DNA of 26,037 nt from Desulfovibrio sp. (GTDB lineage Bacteria; Desulfobacterota; Desulfovibrionia; Desulfovibrionales; Desulfovibrionaceae): assembly GCA_031275955.1 (NCBI GenBank), contig JAISNZ010000021.1:1-26037 (forward strand). Reading direction: 5' to 3'. A model generated the notes under the pieces. The model saw only the letters and a program-made list of their open reading frames with translations. It did not search any database and was not told the origin of the DNA. Of this stretch, positions 15,359 through 24,166 are shown one piece after another. Positions within the stretch are counted from its first letter, which is position 1. Each line of letters starts with the position of its first letter. Position numbers and translations under genes: made by a program.

Positions 15359-17125
15359 CTATTTGCCGGGCAGGAGATCCCGCAGGGTCTTGACCGTCTC
15401 TCCCGGGGTTTCCAGAACAGCCCTGGCCGCGTTTTTGCCCATCTCCGCCAGATCCACTCCATAGGTCGGCCGGGCAAAGGTTCCTTCCACCCGGAGCGGG
15501 ATCTCCGGACTTTTGTCCGCCAGGCGGAAGCGCAGCAGGAGGTTCAGAACCCCGGTCGCCACGTTGGCCGTGCCGCTCCCCCTGGCGGAGATCAGGGGCG
15601 AGAGCATCTCGGCCTGCCTGACTTCCGCCAGGCCCCGGTTCAGGACAAGGGTCAGGGCCAGATTCTTCAGGGGAAAATTGACCGGCAGGGCGTCAATGCC
15701 GGGCAGTCCCGGCGGGATGAGGGTAAAGCCCTGCACCTCGCCCTCGAGGATGCGGGCCTGGGCTTTGCCGCTCAAGGAGGACAGGATGGACCTGGCCTCC
15801 AGACCCTGGCCCCGGAGGGACAGGCTGCCGGACAGCAGGCCGCTGAGGGAGCGCTTGCCGCTCACCGCCGCCAGCAGATCGCCCGCAGCCAGATTGTGCG
15901 CCTCGCCCTCCAGCCCCAGGCCGGGAACGGCCGGCCGCAGATCCGCCGTGGCCACGCCGCTGATTGTTCCCTGGAACAATTTCAGACTGTAAGGAATTTC
16001 CACCTGTCCCCCCTTCGCCTTGACCTGAACCGATACCAGGGTCAGGGGCAGGCGGGCCGCCAGGAGGGTATTGGCGGAAAGGCGCAGGTCAGCGTCCAGA
16101 AAACGCAGGGCCGGGGGCAGCCCTTTCTTGTCCGCCGCCAGCGGCGCGGGATCTTCCCGCCCGCCCGCCGTATTCTCCCGGACAGGGCCCTTCGGCCCGA
16201 GGCATGACAGGACGAGGGCGTCCAGATCCAGGGAGCCGAGGGACAAATTCCCCCGGATCCCCAATCCCGGCCCCCGGGATCCGGGCAGGTCCAGGTCGGC
16301 CTGTCCCTGTACCGAGGCTCCTTCCACCTTGCCCGTAAGCTCCAGGCGCAGCCTTTCCCGGGCCAGGGCAAAACTCCCCCCAAGGCCGGCTTGCGGGCCG
16401 TTGTCGCCCAGTTTCAGGCTCAGGTTTTCCACCTTTCCGGACGCTGTCCTGTCGGCGCCCAGCCGCAGGCTGCCCCGCAGGGAAAAGGAGGCCCGCAGCC
16501 CGGTGCCGGAATCCTCCATTCCGCCCCTGGCCTCCAGGGACATATCCGTATCCGGGGCCACATCGCGCAGTTCCAGGGCGTTCACCTCCAGGCGCAGGGA
16601 GGTCCCCTCGGCCAGATTCCGGTAAACCACCTCGCCGGCGGAGAGGCGCAGGGTTTGCACCAGCAGATTCAAAGACTGCTTTGCCTCCCCTTCCTCCCGC
16701 AATTCCTCCGCGTCCTGGGTTCCGTTTTGGCCGCTTTCCCAGTTTTTCCGGCCCGTGGCCGTCAGCGCCAGTTTAAGGCGCAGACCGTCCAGCAGGATTT
16801 CCTGCGCCTCCACCCGTCCGCGCAGGAGCGGCCCCAGGGCCAGACGGAGCGAGGCCCCCTGGGCCGAGAGAAAGGGCTCCGCCCCGAAGTCGGGCAGATC
16901 CTGAATCTGGAAGGGCCCGGTGCGCAGCTCCGGACGGGGGAAAAGGGCCAGGGAAAGATTGCCTTGCAGGACAACGCGCCGGCCCGTGGCCGCGGATACG
17001 GCCGCGCTGATCTCCTCCCTGTAGTCATTGGGATTGACGACGGCCAGAAACACTCCCGCGGCAGCCGCCAGCAGAAGAATAAGGGTGACGAGTCCCGCGC
17101 CGAAAAGAACAAGCGCCCGTTTCAT
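15359..17125 (-). CDS. AsmA family protein
   Basis: A 588-residue AsmA-like protein: a single N-terminal membrane anchor (about residues 5-30, VLFGAGLVTLILLLAAAAG), then VVNPNDYREEISAAVSAATGRRV, which is the typical AsmA start, and a long beta-rich region of repeating amphipathic segments. AsmA-like proteins are thought to bridge the inner and outer membranes and affect outer-membrane lipid supply; the exact role here is not readable. The C-terminal part (about 450-588, LSSLSGKAQARILEGEVQGF onward) is the conserved AsmA C-terminal region. A TTG lies directly before the ATG at 17125; the ATG is chosen because AAGGA is about 7 bases upstream. It lies 139 bases downstream of mtnA on the same strand. 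Confidence 0.85.
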   Translation of the reverse strand: MKRALVLFGAGLVTLILLLAAAAGVFLAVVNPNDYREEISAAVSAATGRRVVLQGNLSLALFPRPELRTGPFQIQDLPDFGAEPFLSAQGASLRLALGPLLRGRVEAQEILLDGLRLKLALTATGRKNWESGQNGTQDAEELREEGEAKQSLNLLVQTLRLSAGEVVYRNLAEGTSLRLEVNALELRDVAPDTDMSLEARGGMEDSGTGLRASFSLRGSLRLGADRTASGKVENLSLKLGDNGPQAGLGGSFALARERLRLELTGKVEGASVQGQADLDLPGSRGPGLGIRGNLSLGSLDLDALVLSCLGPKGPVRENTAGGREDPAPLAADKKGLPPALRFLDADLRLSANTLLAARLPLTLVSVQVKAKGGQVEIPYSLKLFQGTISGVATADLRPAVPGLGLEGEAHNLAAGDLLAAVSGKRSLSGLLSGSLSLRGQGLEARSILSSLSGKAQARILEGEVQGFTLIPPGLPGIDALPVNFPLKNLALTLVLNRGLAEVRQAEMLSPLISARGSGTANVATGVLNLLLRFRLADKSPEIPLRVEGTFARPTYGVDLAEMGKNAARAVLETPGETVKTLRDLLPGK

Positions 17126-17264
17126 CAAAATTTCCTTTATGGTTTGAAACTTCTCCCTTCAGGGAGATTGCCGCGTAACGCCCGGTGAAGCCGGGCCTGC
17201 CGTCCCGGTAACCCATCCCGGAAGGGAAGGGCAATCCAGCCGGCTCCGTATCCGCCGGATGGGG

Positions 17265-18440
17265 TCAGTCGGCGTATGGAGCTGGCTGTGGATTGAAACA
17301 TTCTCTTTCCTGCCTTTGTTCGTCCAGGTCCGGGGAGGGGCGGCCCGTCCGGGGAGGAAGAAGCCTTTCCCGGGGGGAGCCTTTCGCTCCGGCTTCCTCT
17401 TCGGGGGCCGGTTGCGCGAAAGCCCTGGCGATGCTTTTGGGGTAAGGAGGCGAAAGCACGCCCCGCTCCGTAATGATGCCGGCGATCAGGGCCGCCGGGG
17501 TCAGGTCAAAAGCGTAGTTGAAGACCGGCACTCCTTCGGGGGCGATGCGGATGCCGGCCAGGTGGGTCACCTCTGAAGCGGAGCGTTCTTCCAGGGGAAT
17601 GGCTTCGCCGTCGGGGAGGGATCTGTCGATGGTGGACAGAGGGGCCGCGACATAAAAGGGGATCTTGTGCGCCCCGGCCAGGAGGGCCAGGGCATAGGTG
17701 CCGATCTTGTTGGCCGTGTCCCCGTTGGCGGCGATGCGATCCGCCCCTGCCAGCACCCTGTGGACCAGACCCCGCCGCATGAGCAGGGCGCAGGCTGAGT
17801 CGCAGGCGATGGTCACCGGAACTCCGGCCAGCCGCAGCTCGTAGGCCGTCAGCCTGGCGCCCTGCAGCACGGGCCGGGTTTCATTGGCAATGACCCGGAT
17901 TTCCTTGCCGGCCTCCATGGCGGCGTAGATTACCCCCAGGGCGGTGCCAAAGCCCGCCGTGGCCAGGGCTCCGGCATTGCAGTGGGTCATCACGGTTTCC
18001 CCGTCCTTGAGCAGTTCCGCCCCATAGCGGCCCAGGCTCCTGTTGGCGGCCAGATCTTCCTGCCGGATGGCCTCGGCCTCCCGCAGCCAGCGGGCGATCA
18101 GATCCTCCAGACTGTCCTCCGGCCGCCACAGGCGGCGCATCCTGTCCACCGCCCAGGTCAGATTCACGGCTGTGGGCCTGGCCTGGGCGATCTCCCGCAA
18201 AAGGACATCCAGCCTCGGCCGCCAGTCGCGCATGTTCCGCGCCTCCCAGGCCGCCAGGACGCAGCCGAAGGCCGCGCTCACCCCGATGGCCGGAGCCCCC
18301 CGGACCGTCATGTCTTTCAGGGCCTGGACCACATCCGCCGTGGTCCGGCAGAAGGCATACTCCTCCCGCCCCGGCAGAAGCCGCTGATCCAGCAGGACAA
18401 GGACCTTTTCCTCGGCCAGAAATTGAATGTGGTGTTCCAT
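17265..18440 (-). CDS. mtnA: S-methyl-5-thioribose-1-phosphate isomerase
   Basis: A 391-residue MtnA of the eIF2B-like aldose-ketose isomerase family, converting methylthioribose-1-phosphate to methylthioribulose-1-phosphate in methionine salvage. The catalytic cysteine is in MTHCNAGALAT (C154) and the catalytic Asp in GADRIAANGDTANKIGT (D234); RGAPAIGV (47-54) is also conserved. Family members usually end near residue 345-350, after a segment like GVLSPPYPKSIARAFA. Here about 50 extra residues rich in Pro, Glu and Arg follow, perhaps after loss of the original stop. The gene starts 8 bases after the RND pump gene, with a purine-rich AGGGGA just before the ATG, so it is probably read from the efflux operon. 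No other methionine-salvage gene is in the window. Confidence 0.9.
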   Translation of the reverse strand: MEHHIQFLAEEKVLVLLDQRLLPGREEYAFCRTTADVVQALKDMTVRGAPAIGVSAAFGCVLAAWEARNMRDWRPRLDVLLREIAQARPTAVNLTWAVDRMRRLWRPEDSLEDLIARWLREAEAIRQEDLAANRSLGRYGAELLKDGETVMTHCNAGALATAGFGTALGVIYAAMEAGKEIRVIANETRPVLQGARLTAYELRLAGVPVTIACDSACALLMRRGLVHRVLAGADRIAANGDTANKIGTYALALLAGAHKIPFYVAAPLSTIDRSLPDGEAIPLEERSASEVTHLAGIRIAPEGVPVFNYAFDLTPAALIAGIITERGVLSPPYPKSIARAFAQPAPEEEAGAKGSPRERLLPPRTGRPSPDLDEQRQERECFNPQPAPYAD

Positions 18441-18448
18441 GGGTTCCC

Positions 18449-21400
18449 CTACAGCCGCTCCTCAGGGGCCTTCCCGCTTTTTCTCCGCGACAGGCGCTGC
18501 TGAAGAATATCCAGATAATAGTAATAAACGGGGGTCAGGTACAGGGTAAGCAGCTGGGAGGTCAAAAGGCCGCCGACCACGGCAAGACCCAGGGGCTGCC
18601 GGGATTCCGCGCCCGCGCCGTGGCCCAGGGCGATGGGCAGGGTTCCCATAAAGGCGGCCATGGAGGTCATCATGATGGGCCGGAAGCGGATCAGGGCGCC
18701 GCGCAGGATGGCCTCCTGGGGGTCAAGGTTCTGCCGGCGCTGCGCCCCGATGGCGAAATCGATCATCATGATGGCGTTCTTTTTGACAATGCCGATGAGC
18801 ATGATGATGCCGACAAAGGCGTAGAGATCCAGATCCCTGCCGAAGATAAAAAGGGTCACCAGGGCCCCGAAACCGGCCGCGGGCAGGCCCGAGAGGATGG
18901 TCAGGGGGTGAATGAAGCTCTCGTAAAGGATGCCGAGGACAAGATAGATGACCACCACGGACATGATCAGCAGAAGCCAGAGGCCGGCAAAGGAACTCTG
19001 AAAGGCCTGGGCCGTGCCCTGGAAACTGGTGTTGATGCTGTCGGAGAGGGTGGCCGCGGCCTGTTCCCGGACGGCCTCCACGGCGCCGCCCAGAGACTGG
19101 CCGGGGGCGAGGTCAAAGGAGATGGTCACGGAGGGCATCTGGCCCTGGTGGTTGACGACCAGAGGGCCGACGCCCGTGCTCCGGTTGACCAGGGTGGTCA
19201 GGGGGATGAGGGCTCCGGAGGGGGCGCGCACATGGAGAAGGTCAATGGTGTTCGGATTCTCGCGAAAGCGCGGCTCCAGTTCCAGGATGACCTGAAAATC
19301 GTTGGTGGGAGCGAGGATAGTGGATACTTCCCGGGTTCCGTAGCTCAGGGAGAGGGCGGTTTCGATCTGCCTGGCGGTAATGCCCAGGGCGGAGGCTTTG
19401 TCGCGGTTGATGGACACGCGCACCTCCGGATTGGAGAGCATGAGATCCGTGGCCACATTCTGCAGTCCCGGCAGGGCGCGGACCTTCTGAAAAAGCCGGG
19501 AGGAATCCTGATACAGGGTGATGGTGTCCGGACTCTGCATGGTGAACTGGTAGAGGCTCTTGGTGGAGGCCCCGCCGATGCGCAGGGGTGGCGGCAGGGA
19601 GGTGTAGGTATTGATTCCCGGCACCTGGGCGAAGACGCCGCGCAGCCGCTGGGCCACAACGGCTGCGTGGGGGCGCTCGGCGCGGTCGCGCAGGGTGAGG
19701 ACGATAATTCCTTCGTGGCTGTAGTTGACCCCGCCGCTGTTGCCCACCACGGACATGAAATGGGCCACATCCTTGTCCGCGCGGACGATGGTCACCAACT
19801 GCTGCTGCAGCCTGGTCATGTTGCTGATGGAACTGCCCTGCAGCCCCTCGGTGCGGATCAGGATCTGGCCGGTGTCCTCAGTGGGCAGAAAGCCCTTGGG
19901 GGCGATGACGAACAACCAGCCCGTGAGGCCCAGGATGACTAAGGACAGGCGCAGGCTGTGAGCCTTGTATTTCAGGACGGCCCGCAGGGAACGCTCATAC
20001 AGGGCGAGGCCCGCGTCAAAGACGCGCTCCGTCAGCCCGTACAGTCCTTCCGTGCGGGTGTGCCGGCCGGGACGCAGGAAACGCGAACACAGCATGGGGG
20101 TCAGGGTCAGGGAGACAAAGCCGGAGAAGAGGATGGCCAGGGCGATGGTCAGGGCGAACTCGTGAAAGAGCCGGCCCACGATGCCGCCCATGAACAGGAC
20201 CGGAATGAACACGGCCACCAGGGAAATGGTCATGGAAAGAATGGTGAAGCCCACCTCCCCGGCGCCGTCAAAGGCCGCCTGGAGAGGAGTCTTGCCCGTC
20301 TCCAGGTGCCGGACGATGTTTTCCAGCATGACCACGGCGTCGTCCACCACAAAGCCCACGGACAGGGTCAGGGCCATGAGGGAGAGGTTGTTGAGGGAAA
20401 AGCCCAGCAGATACATGCCGGCGCAGGCCCCGATCACGGACAGGGGCACGGCCAGGCTGGGAATGATGGTGGCCGGGAGGTTGCGCAGAAAGAGGAAGAT
20501 GACCAGGACCACCAGAACCACCGTCAGGGACATGGTGAACTGGACGTCACGCACCGAGGCGCGGATGGAGAGGGATCGGTCGTAGAGGATATTGAAATTC
20601 ACGGCCGCCGGCACCTGGCGGCGGAGTTCCGGCAGGACCCTGCGGATGGCGTCCACCACGCCCACGGTATTCGTGCCGGGCTGGCGCTGCACGGCCAGGA
20701 CAAAGCCGCGTTCTCCGTCAAACCAGTTCGCCTGGCGGTCGTTTTCCACACTGTCGATGACCTGGGCCACCTCGCCCAGACGCACCGGGGCGTCGCCCCT
20801 CCAGGCCACGATCAGGGGCTTGAACTCCTCGGCGTTCATGAGCTTGCCGGAACTCTGCACGGTATACTGGCGCACGGTCCCGCTCAGGGAACCCACGGGC
20901 AGATTGGAGTTGCCCTCTTCCAGGGCCCTGGCCACCTCGTCAATGCCGATGCCGCGCGCGGCCAGAGCCTCGGGGTCCACCTGGACGCGCACAGCGTATT
21001 TCTGCGCCCCGAAGACCATCACTTGGGCCACCCCGCTTACTGTGGACAGGCGCTGGGCCACCAGGTTTTCCGCGTATTCGTTCACATCGGACAGGCGCAT
21101 TGTGGGCGAGGAAAGGGCCAGATAGAAAATGGGCGCGTCGGCCGGGTTGACCTTGCGGAAACTTGGAGGAGTGGGCAGATCCCCCGGCAGGCGGCGCATG
21201 GCTGTGGAGATGGCTGTCTGTACGTCCAGGGCGGCGGCGTCAATGTCCCGCTCCAGGGCGAATTGCAGGGTGATGCGGGAACTGCCCAGGATATTGGTGG
21301 AAACCATGGAATCCAGGCCGGCGATGGTGGAAAACTGCTTTTCCAGGGGGGTGGCCACGGAGGCGGCCATGGTTTCCGGGCTGGCGCCGGGGTAGGATAC

Positions 21401-21544
21401 GGTGACCAGGATGGTGGGAAAGTCCACCGTGGGCAGATCCGCCACGGGCAGAAGGCGGTAGCCCATCAGCCCGGCCACCAGGATGCCGATCATGACCAGG
21501 GTGGTGGCCACGGGGCGGCGGATGAACAGAGAGGAAACGCTCAT
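18449..21544 (-). CDS. RND-type multidrug efflux pump, inner-membrane subunit
   Basis: A 1031-residue HAE1-family RND transporter, closest in feel to the MdtB/MdtC type. It has the usual N-terminus FIRRPVATTLVMIGILVAG and two periplasmic domains. The proton-relay residues are D401 and D402 in TM4 (SVGFVVDDAVVML) and the lysine K922 in TM10 (GIVKKNAIMMIDFA), so it should be an active proton antiporter. GGIVGRLFHEFALT and LTLYLTPVYYYYLD are also typical. Its ATG is 9 bases after the stop of the adaptor gene, and mtnA follows 8 bases later. No outer-membrane TolC-type channel is in the window, so the pump must recruit one encoded elsewhere. Substrates cannot be predicted. Confidence 0.93.
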   Translation of the reverse strand: MSVSSLFIRRPVATTLVMIGILVAGLMGYRLLPVADLPTVDFPTILVTVSYPGASPETMAASVATPLEKQFSTIAGLDSMVSTNILGSSRITLQFALERDIDAAALDVQTAISTAMRRLPGDLPTPPSFRKVNPADAPIFYLALSSPTMRLSDVNEYAENLVAQRLSTVSGVAQVMVFGAQKYAVRVQVDPEALAARGIGIDEVARALEEGNSNLPVGSLSGTVRQYTVQSSGKLMNAEEFKPLIVAWRGDAPVRLGEVAQVIDSVENDRQANWFDGERGFVLAVQRQPGTNTVGVVDAIRRVLPELRRQVPAAVNFNILYDRSLSIRASVRDVQFTMSLTVVLVVLVIFLFLRNLPATIIPSLAVPLSVIGACAGMYLLGFSLNNLSLMALTLSVGFVVDDAVVMLENIVRHLETGKTPLQAAFDGAGEVGFTILSMTISLVAVFIPVLFMGGIVGRLFHEFALTIALAILFSGFVSLTLTPMLCSRFLRPGRHTRTEGLYGLTERVFDAGLALYERSLRAVLKYKAHSLRLSLVILGLTGWLFVIAPKGFLPTEDTGQILIRTEGLQGSSISNMTRLQQQLVTIVRADKDVAHFMSVVGNSGGVNYSHEGIIVLTLRDRAERPHAAVVAQRLRGVFAQVPGINTYTSLPPPLRIGGASTKSLYQFTMQSPDTITLYQDSSRLFQKVRALPGLQNVATDLMLSNPEVRVSINRDKASALGITARQIETALSLSYGTREVSTILAPTNDFQVILELEPRFRENPNTIDLLHVRAPSGALIPLTTLVNRSTGVGPLVVNHQGQMPSVTISFDLAPGQSLGGAVEAVREQAAATLSDSINTSFQGTAQAFQSSFAGLWLLLIMSVVVIYLVLGILYESFIHPLTILSGLPAAGFGALVTLFIFGRDLDLYAFVGIIMLIGIVKKNAIMMIDFAIGAQRRQNLDPQEAILRGALIRFRPIMMTSMAAFMGTLPIALGHGAGAESRQPLGLAVVGGLLTSQLLTLYLTPVYYYYLDILQQRLSRRKSGKAPEERL

Positions 21545-21553
21545 GGCCGCCGA

Positions 21554-22681
21554 TCAGTCCTCGATCTCCCGGGCCAGGGCTCCGGGAGCCAGGGCCAGAT
21601 GCCCTTCGGTGACGATCTTCTCTCCCGGCTCCAGGCCGGAGATGACGGCCACAAAGCCTGCCGGGCCCTTTTCCGCAACCACAGGCGCCGCTTCCACCCG
21701 GTACAGATCCCCCTCGGACACGGCGCGGTAAACATACTGCCCGGACAATCCTTCCTGGACAGCCCGTTCGGGGATGATCACGGCATCCTCCATGGTGTCC
21801 ATCATCAGATTCACCCGCACGAACTGGCCGGGCCAGAGGCGGATGTCCTCATTGGCGAACAGGGCGTGCAGGCGGATGCTGCCCGTGGTGCGGTCCACCT
21901 CGTTGTTCACGGCGCTGACCAGGCCGGGAATGGGCTCCCCGGCGTCGCCTTCGGGCAGGACCGTCACGGAAAGGGAGGCCGTCTTCATGCGTTCCAGAAT
22001 GCGGGGCAGGTAGCGCTCCGCCACGGAAAAGCGCACTTCCGCCGGTTGGATGGAATTGATGACCACCAGGGTGCGGTCGTCATTGCTCTGGATGACGTTG
22101 CCCTGGCGGACGAGGATATTGCCCAGCTTTCCCGCCGCCGGGGCGCGGATGACGGAATACTCCAGCTGCAATTCCGCCACCTTGATGGCGGCCTCGTCCT
22201 CCTCGATGGCGGCCCGCGCGATCTGTTCGGCCGTGAGCATCTGTTCGTAGGCTTCCCGGCTGATCACGTCCTGCCGGAGCAGAACGGTATAGCGGGCCAG
22301 ATCGTTGCGGGCCTTTTCCAGAAGGGCCTTGTCGCGGGCCAGGCGGGCTCGCGTTTCGGCCAGGGCGGCCTCAAAGGGGCGCGGGTCCAGGCGGAAGAGG
22401 ATGTCTCCGGCCTGGACCTCCTGCCCAATGGAGGCGGGGGTTTCCACAATCTGCCCGCTTACCTGGGCCTTGACCGCCACGGAGGTTACGGCCTCCACGT
22501 TGCCGACAGCCTCCACCAGACGGGGGATATCCCGGATTTCGGCGACGGCCAGACGCACAGGGACGCCGCGCCGATCCTGAGTCTGGACCTCGTCGCGGCC
22601 GCAGGCCGCGAGCGGGAGAAGACAGAAGAGCAGGAGAAAGGCGCGCTGCGGGGGGGACAGGGAAAGGAAAAGACGGATCAT
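21554..22681 (-). CDS. RND efflux periplasmic adaptor (membrane-fusion lipoprotein)
   Basis: A 375-residue HlyD/AcrA-type adaptor that links the pump encoded next to it to an outer-membrane channel. The signal sequence ends in the lipobox LAAC (residues 24-27), so the mature protein should be lipid-anchored at C27. The lipoyl-like halves are visible (VKAQVSGQIVETPASIGQEVQAGDILFRLD and VIRAPAAGKLGNILVRQGNVI, in separate segments), flanking an alpha-helical hairpin (about 105-165) and followed by beta-barrel and membrane-proximal regions. A TTG lies two codons upstream of the chosen ATG at 22681; AGGG would serve either. The gene is 126 bases downstream of dksA on the same strand. Confidence 0.92.
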   Translation of the reverse strand: MIRLFLSLSPPQRAFLLLFCLLPLAACGRDEVQTQDRRGVPVRLAVAEIRDIPRLVEAVGNVEAVTSVAVKAQVSGQIVETPASIGQEVQAGDILFRLDPRPFEAALAETRARLARDKALLEKARNDLARYTVLLRQDVISREAYEQMLTAEQIARAAIEEDEAAIKVAELQLEYSVIRAPAAGKLGNILVRQGNVIQSNDDRTLVVINSIQPAEVRFSVAERYLPRILERMKTASLSVTVLPEGDAGEPIPGLVSAVNNEVDRTTGSIRLHALFANEDIRLWPGQFVRVNLMMDTMEDAVIIPERAVQEGLSGQYVYRAVSEGDLYRVEAAPVVAEKGPAGFVAVISGLEPGEKIVTEGHLALAPGALAREIED

Positions 22682-22807
22682 GCGCAATTCGCCCTGTCAA
22701 AGGATTCCGGAGGTCAGCGCGGATAACGGGAAGGGGAAATGCTCCGGGATACTGTCCATTTAATCCAGTATTGCGGAAGACATAAATTTTCGGATCAGGA
22801 CACAGAC

Positions 22808-23170
22808 TTAGTCTCCGCGCAGGTGTTCATCCTCTTCCTGTTTGCTTTTGCAGTTGATGCACAGCTTGGTGACCGGTCTGGCCTTGAGACGGGGCACGCC
22901 GATCTCTTCGCCGCATTCGTCGCAGATGCCGTAAAGGCCGTCGTCCAGACGCTGCAGGGCGGCGCGGATTTTTTTGATCAATTTGCGTTCCCGATCGCGA
23001 ATGCGCAAGGTAAAGGAACGATCCGACTCCAAAGTGGCTCGATCCGCGGGATCCGCAAAAATTTCGTTGCTGTCCGTCATATCCTCAATGGTCATTTCGC
23101 CCTGCTTCAGCGCTTCCTCCAGCATTCCGTTCAGCAGGGTCCGAAAGTATTCCAAATCCTTCTGATCCAT
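22808..23170 (-). CDS. dksA: RNA polymerase-binding transcription factor DksA
   Basis: A 120-residue DksA/TraR-family protein that binds the secondary channel of RNA polymerase and, with ppGpp, adjusts transcription during starvation. The coiled-coil tip motif DPADRA (40-45, with D40, D43 and A45, equivalent to the DxxDxA motif of E. coli DksA) is intact. The C4 zinc finger uses C83, C86, C104 and C107 (CDECGEEIG and CINCKSK). It is shorter than E. coli DksA mainly at the N-terminus, as is common in this lineage. AGGAGGA lies 7 bases before the ATG, a strong ribosome binding site. The 126 bases down to the efflux adaptor gene hold no clear terminator. Confidence 0.93.
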   Translation of the reverse strand: MDQKDLEYFRTLLNGMLEEALKQGEMTIEDMTDSNEIFADPADRATLESDRSFTLRIRDRERKLIKKIRAALQRLDDGLYGICDECGEEIGVPRLKARPVTKLCINCKSKQEEDEHLRGD

Positions 23171-23354
23171 AAAAAGGTCCTCCTCCGGGACACGTCAGGC
23201 CTGAACCTATCGCATTGGGGGAACACCGTAAATGACCCCTTTGCGGAAGTAAAGGGAAAAGTGCCGATCAGCCGCAGCGGTTTTCTTCACCAGGGTTGCC
23301 TTTCCCGGATAAACCGGGCATAAGGGCGGATATTCGGCCTAACAGGGAGGTTGC

Positions 23355-24140
23355 GTGAAACATCTTGGGCAAAAAGGATTTTCTGGCGCCTTTCTGTTCC
23401 TGTTTGTCCTGGCGGCTCCCGCTTGGGCCAAAATGGGCGAAGAGACGGACATCTCCCTTACGCGGCGGCATCTCTCCCCCTGGGGAGCGGAACGCCTCCT
23501 GAAAGCGCAGGGCAGCGGAACGTTCATCCAATTTTCCGCCCTCCCTGTCCAGGGGAAAATCTCCTCTCTTTTCGGCCCGCGCAGATCGCCCAGAAGAGGC
23601 GCTTCCCGTCTGCACAAGGGCATTGACATCAGCGCTCCCAGAGGGACTCCGGTCAAGGCCGTCGCTCCCGGCGTCGTCGTTTTTAAGGGGCGCGACAAGG
23701 CCTACGGCAACACGGTTGTTCTTGATCACGGCGATGGCCTGACTACCCGCTACGCCCATCTGGACAGCTATGCCGTGGACAAGGGCGCCCGGGTCGGGGC
23801 CGGACAGACTCTTGGGACTGTGGGCAGGACCGGACGCGCCACCGGCTGCAACCTGCACTTTGAAACCGTGCTTGGCGGAGTTCCCATGGATCCGCTGACC
23901 GCCTCCCTCTGGCACGCCTCTCTGCCGAAGTTGGAGATGCTGCCGAGGCTTTTCGCCGCCAGAGGAAAGGGCCGATCCTTCGCAGGGACGCGGGCGAGCG
24001 CCCCTGCCGCCAAACGGAAGGCTTCCCCGACATCCGCCGCCGAGATCCGCAAGGGCCGCGCGATCGCTCCTCTCGCAGGGGTGAACAGCCTCAGCCAAAG
24101 CCGCGTCAGCCCGCCTCCCAGGGGCGATCTCCTGCCTTAG
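23355..24140 (+). CDS. Secreted M23 (LytM-type) peptidase with altered active site
   Basis: A 261-residue protein with a signal peptide (cleavage likely after AWA, residue 25) and an M23/LytM domain at about 65-185. Metal ligands are present: H87 and D91 in LHKGIDIS and H168 in NLHFE; the YAH histidine H135 is also kept. However, the first His of the usual HLHFE motif is Asn here (N166, in ATGCNLHFE), so a residue normally needed for catalysis is missing. The protein may still bind peptidoglycan or regulate amidases, as degenerate LytM proteins do. The C-terminus (about 190-261) is basic and low in complexity. A GTG start is chosen: GGGAGG lies 5 bases before it. A CCCGG-ATAAA-CCGGG dyad occurs at 23304-23318, upstream of the start. 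It converges on sdaA. Confidence 0.85.
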   Translation: MKHLGQKGFSGAFLFLFVLAAPAWAKMGEETDISLTRRHLSPWGAERLLKAQGSGTFIQFSALPVQGKISSLFGPRRSPRRGASRLHKGIDISAPRGTPVKAVAPGVVVFKGRDKAYGNTVVLDHGDGLTTRYAHLDSYAVDKGARVGAGQTLGTVGRTGRATGCNLHFETVLGGVPMDPLTASLWHASLPKLEMLPRLFAARGKGRSFAGTRASAPAAKRKASPTSAAEIRKGRAIAPLAGVNSLSQSRVSPPPRGDLLP

Positions 24141-24166
24141 GGCCATCCCGCGCGGACTGAAATCGC

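Noticed and set aside
19958..22726. A 922-codon open frame on the plus strand, opposite the RND pump and adaptor genes
   Set aside because: It is an antisense shadow created by GC-rich codon use: its translation is Gly/His/Gln-rich with no domain, while the minus-strand proteins are clear family members.
22808..23170. The short length of DksA as a sign of truncation
   Set aside because: The coiled-coil tip motif and full C4 zinc finger are intact, and the start has a strong ribosome binding site; short forms are normal in this family.
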